Shown: positions 13,676 through 18,019 of the stretch, one piece after another | How positions within the stretch are numbered: the first letter of the stretch is position 1 | How the letters are laid out: every line of letters begins with the position of its first letter | From: Acidilobaceae archaeon UBA158 | Lineage (GTDB): Archaea > Thermoproteota > Thermoprotei_A > Sulfolobales > Acidilobaceae | Direction of reading: 5' to 3' | DNA: 18,019 nt | Assembly: GCA_002506595.1 (NCBI GenBank) | Contig: DAXV01000064.1 | Coordinates: 1 to 18,019 of the forward strand | Translations under genes and position numbers: made by a program | Notes under the pieces: generated by a model | Seen by the model: only the letters and a program-made list of their open reading frames with translations | What the model was told of the DNA's origin: nothing | Databases searched by the model: none

Positions 13676-15268
13676 CTACAAAGATCTGTAAAAAGCCATT
13701 ATTCTTGCCTTTTCATAGCAAGATTTTAGTTGATCTATTTGATTTTCACTTCTGAAATTATTATTAACTTTATTAATCGCATTTAATCTTATTTCTTGAG
13801 GCAGTAAGTTATTTTTCAATGCCATATCCCTAATTTGGTTTATAGGAATTTTTTCAAAATCTTCAAACCACATTAATTTTGACATACTTTCCATAGAAAT
13901 TCCTAATTCATAGACATCTTCTGGTCTTACAAATAAGCCATTTCCTTTTCCTGCTCTAATATCATCAATTATTTCTTTTAATCCACCTACATAATTTGCA
14001 ATAACCGGAGTACCTTGAGATAAAGATTCTATAGCAACTAAACCAAAAGGTTCCCATCTGGAAGGCATCAATAAAGATGCTGATAATCTAAATAATGCTC
14101 TATAAGGCTCTTCTGGAATCTTTGCAGTTGTAATTATAGCTCTTCCCTTTCTTTCATCTAATAAATGCTTAATATATTGCTCATAACCATAATCCCCTAC
14201 CGAAACTCCTAAAATCAATAGATTAACCGAAGGTGCATAATCTAGTGCTCTAATAGCCAAGTCTATGCCTTTTTGAGATGTAAGTCTTCCAACTACTAGC
14301 ATAACGCTTTTAGACGAATCGTTAATATCATAACCTGACCAGCTGTTATTCTTCACATAGCCCTTAATTATATCCCAAATAACTTCTTTTGAAACTATAC
14401 CATATTTTTCCTGGATCCATTTTTCTACTTTTTTAACATCCCAGTCCGTTGTGTTATATATAACGCATGATTTTCCTTCAACCCAATTACCATATTTTGA
14501 AAACAATTCTTCATTTAAATATGACCTACTTACTGTAGATATGAAATCAGAAACATATATGCCAAATGCCTCTAAATTACCGTTTAATTGATTCCATAGA
14601 TTTTCATAATATATTGGCTCATGTCTTATTACCCTCCAAATTTTATGTAAACCGTTATCTAATCCTGCCCATTTTTCAGATGCATAATGCCAAGGAAAAT
14701 TAGGAGAACCTGAAAGATGAATTGTATAAACTAATGGTATAGAAAGCCCTCTTTTTTCTAACTCATCCCTTAAAGCAATGCCTGCCAAAACTGTATGCCA
14801 ATCATTTATATGAATTAAATCAGGAGGATTTTCATACCATGCTAAAATTCTCATTGCTCTAGCTAATAAAGCTGATTTTTCTTCAATATTAGAATATATA
14901 TTCCATGAATCAAATACTATTCCAGTTGAGTAATCTAAGCCTTTAAACATTATTACTTTAATTCCATCAATATTAGCTTGTTCTGCTCCAATACAATAAT
15001 TATACTTTTTACCATCTAATCCTGTTCTTTCTCCGCATAATGTTAAATTTAGAGGAGTTAAATTATATCTAGACCTTATAGATAAATCAAGATGTCTGCC
15101 ATGTGATGGCATTATAACTGTTACATCAATCCCATCTTTATAAAGAGATTTTGTAAATTGATAAACAGCTTCACCTAATCCACCTACTTTTGCTATTGGA
15201 GAATATTCAAACGTTATAAACCAAACTTTTCTAATCTTTGAAGGCGTGATTAATTTATAATTTTGCAA
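13676..15268 (-). CDS. glgA: Glycogen/starch synthase (GT5)
   Basis: A 530-aa glycosyltransferase of family GT5. The N-terminal Rossmann domain carries FEYSPIAKVGGLGEAV (20-35), the sugar-nucleotide K-x-G-G-L motif, then HINDWHTVLAG (153-163) and HLSGSPNFPWHY. The C-terminal domain has VGRLTSQKGIDLAI (326-339) and the E-x7-E motif in RWEPFGLVAIESL (Glu406 and Glu414), followed by GTPVIANYVGGLKEII. It elongates alpha-1,4-glucan from ADP- or UDP-glucose in the cytoplasm. The start is TTG 15266-15268, decided by GGGGTT six nt upstream. Preceded 34 nt upstream by a gene of unknown function and followed by a GH57 hydrolase, so synthesis and turnover of glycogen are encoded together. No branching enzyme is visible in the window. 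Confidence 0.93.
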   Translation of the reverse strand: MQNYKLITPSKIRKVWFITFEYSPIAKVGGLGEAVYQFTKSLYKDGIDVTVIMPSHGRHLDLSIRSRYNLTPLNLTLCGERTGLDGKKYNYCIGAEQANIDGIKVIMFKGLDYSTGIVFDSWNIYSNIEEKSALLARAMRILAWYENPPDLIHINDWHTVLAGIALRDELEKRGLSIPLVYTIHLSGSPNFPWHYASEKWAGLDNGLHKIWRVIRHEPIYYENLWNQLNGNLEAFGIYVSDFISTVSRSYLNEELFSKYGNWVEGKSCVIYNTTDWDVKKVEKWIQEKYGIVSKEVIWDIIKGYVKNNSWSGYDINDSSKSVMLVVGRLTSQKGIDLAIRALDYAPSVNLLILGVSVGDYGYEQYIKHLLDERKGRAIITTAKIPEEPYRALFRLSASLLMPSRWEPFGLVAIESLSQGTPVIANYVGGLKEIIDDIRAGKGNGLFVRPEDVYELGISMESMSKLMWFEDFEKIPINQIRDMALKNNLLPQEIRLNAINKVNNNFRSENQIDQLKSCYEKARIMAFYRSL

Positions 15269-15302
15269 TTTTTTAACCCCTGTATTAAAGTAAATAACGC
15301 AT

Positions 15303-16088
15303 TTAAAAGAATTGCAATGGATATATGGGGCTCTTAAATGGATTATTATTAGTTTTAGGTAAACAACCTAATATATATACCTTGATATTATTTGTGAACT
15401 TAAATTGAATTTTTTTGATTCCAGTGATTCTAGTAAATATATTTCCAGCAGCTAACCACATCCTATCCCAATATTTCCTTCCAGTTTTGGAATTACTATG
15501 TTTTAATTTTGGGCATTTAACTCTGACATAGTTTTCTCCTAATATATATGGTGTGTGCCCATATCTTGCAAATATAACTTTTATTCCATTCATTTTTTCT
15601 ATATTATATTCGCATAAATCATAATGCACTCTTGCATATGCCATAATTAATTTGTATGAATTTTTTTCTTTATTAAATAAAAATGTTATAGGCTCTAGCT
15701 CACTTTTTCCATCTCCCTTTTTAAATGAAAATGAAAACCAATTATATAATGTTAAGGAATACAAACTAAGATTATTCCCATCTGATAGTATAGAGGGCCA
15801 TATATATATTGCTACATCATTGGTATCAACATTTGATGGCAATTGATATTCTAAGTTATAATCTTTAACCAACTTATCAAATAGATCGTTTGCTATTTTT
15901 TTAAAATTTAATAAGAAATTTATTAAATTTTCTTTTTTAACCCCTTTTTCTACTTGAGTTTTTAAATTGCTTAAATATGAAGGTATGTATCCTTTTATTT
16001 CATTACCATTTTTATAATTCATTATGCATTCATCTATTAATTTCGATGCCCATTCAACATCACTTTGTTTTTCACTTAATGACAGCAT
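15303..16088 (-). CDS. Unknown protein in the glycogen gene run
   Basis: A 261-aa soluble protein that I do not recognise. It has a helical N-terminal third (about residues 1-80, with KTQVEKGVKKENLINFLLNFKKI in the middle) and a beta-rich remainder. The segment GDGKSELEPITFLFN, followed by LIMAYARVHYDLCEY and VIFARYGHTPYI, faintly recalls the EGDWE-P-V-T...SxHG pattern of VPS62/DUF946-like beta-sandwiches, but the key tryptophan is missing, so this is only a lead. ATG 16086-16088 uses GGATGA, which overlaps the AlaX stop (6 nt between genes), so it is almost certainly co-transcribed with AlaX and glgA. Its place directly before glgA suggests a part in alpha-glucan metabolism, by context only. 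Confidence 0.65.
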   Translation of the reverse strand: MLSLSEKQSDVEWASKLIDECIMNYKNGNEIKGYIPSYLSNLKTQVEKGVKKENLINFLLNFKKIANDLFDKLVKDYNLEYQLPSNVDTNDVAIYIWPSILSDGNNLSLYSLTLYNWFSFSFKKGDGKSELEPITFLFNKEKNSYKLIMAYARVHYDLCEYNIEKMNGIKVIFARYGHTPYILGENYVRVKCPKLKHSNSKTGRKYWDRMWLAAGNIFTRITGIKKIQFKFTNNIKVYILGCLPKTNNNPFKSPIYPLQFF

Positions 16089-16094
16089 GTTCTT

Positions 16095-16817
16095 TCATCC
16101 TATCGTATAATATATCCTCTTCTTCGTTTTACCCCTGTTTTCAACATTAATAACTTTTATTTCTCCTATTTCACATGTGTTTTTAACATGGGGACCTCCA
16201 TCAGCTTGAATATCTATACCTTCTATTTCAACAATTCTAAATTTTTCAACATTTGGCGGAAACTTTTCTGCTAGTTTTACGATCCCCTGTATTTTTAATG
16301 CATCTTCTTTAGAAAGCCAATATATTTTCACATTGGCGCATCTTTTTATTAATTTATTCGTTTCATCAACAGCATCTAATAATGCCTTTCTCCAATCACT
16401 CACGTTAGTTAAATCAAAATCATCCTTTGCTGAGACGTGATCAATATGTCCGCCAGTTATTTTTGCTCCATATTTATTATACATAACTGAAGAGAGGGCA
16501 TGACTTGCGGTATGTAATTTCATCATCATATATCTTTTTTCCCAATCTATGTATCCTTTAACAACATCTCCTATAGCAAATAAATTAGCATTTTCAACGT
16601 AATGGGCAACTTCATCATTTTCCTCCATTTTAACATCAACTACATTAACTTTGTTCCCTTTTACCTCCATATATCCGCTATCTGCTGCTAAACCTCCAAA
16701 TGGCCCTGGATGAAATGCAGTTTGATCTAGATAAATCTTGTTTCCATCTATTTTTACAACTTTTCCTTCAAATTCTTTCAAATATGAGTCTAATTGAAAT
16801 AATAGCTTAGTTGCCAT
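16095..16817 (-). CDS. alaX: Alanyl-tRNA editing protein AlaX
   Basis: A 240-aa stand-alone relative of the editing domain of alanyl-tRNA synthetase. It hydrolyses mischarged Ser-tRNA-Ala and Gly-tRNA-Ala in trans. The N-terminal part has the FHPGPFGGLAADSGYM loop (35-50), a beta-barrel as in AlaX-M. The tRNA_SAD part has LHTASH (His102 and His106, zinc ligands) and DIQADGGPHVKNTCEIG (202-218). In most AlaRS and many AlaX proteins the third block is CGGTH; here Asp206 replaces the cysteine while His210 is kept, so zinc coordination may differ. ATG 16815-16817 has GAGGT upstream. First gene of the four-gene run leading to glgA and GH57, with which it has no evident functional link. Confidence 0.9.
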   Translation of the reverse strand: MATKLLFQLDSYLKEFEGKVVKIDGNKIYLDQTAFHPGPFGGLAADSGYMEVKGNKVNVVDVKMEENDEVAHYVENANLFAIGDVVKGYIDWEKRYMMMKLHTASHALSSVMYNKYGAKITGGHIDHVSAKDDFDLTNVSDWRKALLDAVDETNKLIKRCANVKIYWLSKEDALKIQGIVKLAEKFPPNVEKFRIVEIEGIDIQADGGPHVKNTCEIGEIKVINVENRGKTKKRIYYTIG

Positions 16818-16846
16818 TCTCTTACCTCTAATTTTAAGTTACAGAT

Positions 16847-16858
16847 AAAAAATAAAAA
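16847..16858 (-). terminator. T-rich run ending the tRNA; also promoter-like for alaX
   Basis: On the minus strand this is five T, one A, six T, starting 9 nt past the tRNA 3' end, a typical archaeal terminator. The same AT-run lies about 30-40 nt upstream of the AlaX ATG, so it may also serve as that operon's TATA region. Confidence 0.5.
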
Positions 16859-16867
16859 TCTTTGCAA

Positions 16868-16966
<99 letters not shown>

Positions 16967-17119
16967 CCATTATGGATTGACTTGTTAATCCCTTTAATTT
17001 TTTACTATGTTTCTGAAATAGTTTCCCCTTATTTATAATAGAACAAAAAAGTGGAACAACTTTTTGTATCCCACCGTGTGTTAATCAATAATAATGTTTG
17101 TAAAAGGTTTATCTAATCA

Positions 17120-17151
17120 TTAATAGATTTAAATCTTATCATATCTATTAA
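17120..17151 (+). promoter_or_regulatory. Promoter of the aminotransferase flanked by a 9-bp inverted repeat
   Basis: TTAATAGAT (17120-17128) and its reverse complement ATCTATTAA (17143-17151) enclose GATTTAAATC (17126-17135), whose TTTAAAT is a TATA-like box. Predicted transcription start is near 17157, by the GGTG ribosome site (17156-17159). Arms around the TATA box would suit a dimeric repressor. The bases between here and the tRNA also hold an imperfect AAAAAGT/ACTTTTT foldback (17046-17065). Confidence 0.4.
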
Positions 17152-17166
17152 ATTTGGTGCAGAATA

Positions 17167-18019
17167 GTGATTGATTATTCAAGTAGGATATCTTATAGGT
17201 CGCAATCGTTAAAACCTTCAGAAATCAGAGAAATTCTTACATTAACAGAAGGAAAAAATATAATAAGTTTAGCTGGAGGTTTACCAGGGCCTGAAGTTTT
17301 TCCTAAACAACAACTAGCAGATATCGCAAAAAGAGTATTAGAGGATTTAGGAGAAGAAGCTTTACAATATTCACCAACTCTTGGAGTGACTCCTTTCAGA
17401 AATACTGTTATGTCTTTTGCATCATCAAAAGGTATTAAAATTAATGAGGATGATAGAGTTGCTGTTACAACAGGAAGTCAAGAAGCTATATTCTTAATAG
17501 GACTTTCTTTAATAGATCCTGGAGATAGCATTATAGTGGAAGCACCAACTTATCTAGCTGCGCTAAATGCCTTTAGATTTTTCGGGGCAAACTTTATTTC
17601 AATACCATTAGATGAAGATGGTATGAAAGTTGAAATGATTGAAAACGAAATTAAAAAAGGAATAGAATCAGGGAAAAAGATTAAAGCAATTTATACTGTT
17701 GCAACAAGCCATAATCCTACAGGAGTTATAATGAGTGATGATAGAAGGAAACATTTAATAGAGATAGCAAATAAATATGATTTATTAATAATAGAAGACG
17801 ATCCATATGGTTTCTTTGTTTTTGATACTGATAAGAAGTTTACTAGTCTTAAGACTTTAGATACAGAAGGTAGGGTAATTTATATGGGTACGTTTAGCAA
17901 AATACTTGCACCAGGATTAAGATTAGGATATATGATAGCCCCTAGACAATTTACAAGAACTGTAGAGTTAGGAAAACAGATAGTTGACCTTCATTCTTCA
18001 ACCCTTTCCCAATTCATTG
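17167..18019 (+). CDS. Fold-type I PLP aminotransferase (LysN / aminoadipate-kynurenine type), 3' end cut by window
   Basis: The first 284 codons of a class I/II aminotransferase of the subgroup that includes archaeal 2-aminoadipate (LysN) and aromatic or branched-chain aminotransferases. Landmarks are ISLAGGLPGPEVFP near the N-terminus, LQYSPTLGVTPFR, VTTGSQEAIFLIG, a variant substrate loop ATSHNPTGV where relatives usually have NPTG after Q, EDDPYGFF, and the PLP lysine in GTFSKILAPGLRLGY. It swaps the amino group between an amino acid and 2-oxoglutarate; lysine biosynthesis through aminoadipate is a good candidate but not proven. GTG start (17167-17169), 7 nt after GGTG. Divergent from the tRNA. 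The C-terminal part lies outside the window. Confidence 0.88.
   Translation, partial: MIDYSSRISYRSQSLKPSEIREILTLTEGKNIISLAGGLPGPEVFPKQQLADIAKRVLEDLGEEALQYSPTLGVTPFRNTVMSFASSKGIKINEDDRVAVTTGSQEAIFLIGLSLIDPGDSIIVEAPTYLAALNAFRFFGANFISIPLDEDGMKVEMIENEIKKGIESGKKIKAIYTVATSHNPTGVIMSDDRRKHLIEIANKYDLLIIEDDPYGFFVFDTDKKFTSLKTLDTEGRVIYMGTFSKILAPGLRLGYMIAPRQFTRTVELGKQIVDLHSSTLSQFI

Overview
The window is strongly AT-rich, tightly packed, and reads as archaeal, most likely a crenarchaeon (Thermoprotei). The evidence is TATA-like boxes about 25-35 nt upstream of many starts, GGTGAT/GAGGT/GGGGT ribosome binding sites, frequent TTG and GTG starts, a tRNA-Thr with a U73 discriminator and a bulge-helix-bulge intron, and crenarchaeal-type gene families. 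An AT-rich member of the Acidilobales/Caldisphaera type would fit, but that is a guess from gene content and composition, not a match I could run.

Layout. 1-66: an unusually GC-rich foldback, possibly a structured RNA or the end of a TnpB-type element. 67-1132: a NifX-like protein, a small unknown protein, and a small winged-helix protein. 1100-2859 (minus): an apparent operon of a class III aminotransferase, a winged-helix protein and a two-helix membrane protein, with a 54-aa gene diverging from its promoter. 3183-4400 (minus): a sugar-phosphate nucleotidyltransferase with a beta-helix tail. 4617-5789 (minus): a CPA2-type Na+/H+ antiporter. 6014-7783 (plus): a Nudix hydrolase and a cation diffusion facilitator fused to a NifX-like tail. 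7950-10342 (plus): an ABC importer of the NitT/TauT type, made of an ATPase and a permease with two fused transmembrane domains. 10344-11555 (minus): a His-rich NifX protein and an orphan protein resembling the lantibiotic-dehydratase C-terminal (SpaB_C) domain. 11556-12190: the only long gap. 12191-16817 (minus): a run of four genes, AlaX, an unknown protein, glycogen/starch synthase and a GH57 alpha-amylase-type enzyme, probably an alpha-glucan storage operon. 16868-16966: intron-containing tRNA-Thr(CGU). 17167 to the end: a fold-type I aminotransferase cut by the window edge.

How the genes connect. GlgA and GH57 form a synthesis/breakdown pair for alpha-glucan, and the sugar nucleotidyltransferase may supply activated sugars although it is not linked to them. 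Three NifX-like domains occur within about 10 kb: two free-standing and one on the metal-efflux pump. This suggests metal or metal-cluster handling, although no nitrogenase gene is visible.

The most unusual points are: (i) three genes (nucleotidyltransferase, Nudix, ABC ATPase) whose conserved N-termini begin upstream of any usable ATG/GTG/TTG, or only just at a TTG; (ii) the SpaB_C-like orphan; (iii) the CDF-NifX fusion; (iv) two perfect inverted repeats in front of the two free-standing NifX-like genes; and (v) the GC-rich foldback at the left edge. I saw no CRISPR array, rRNA gene or intact transposase.
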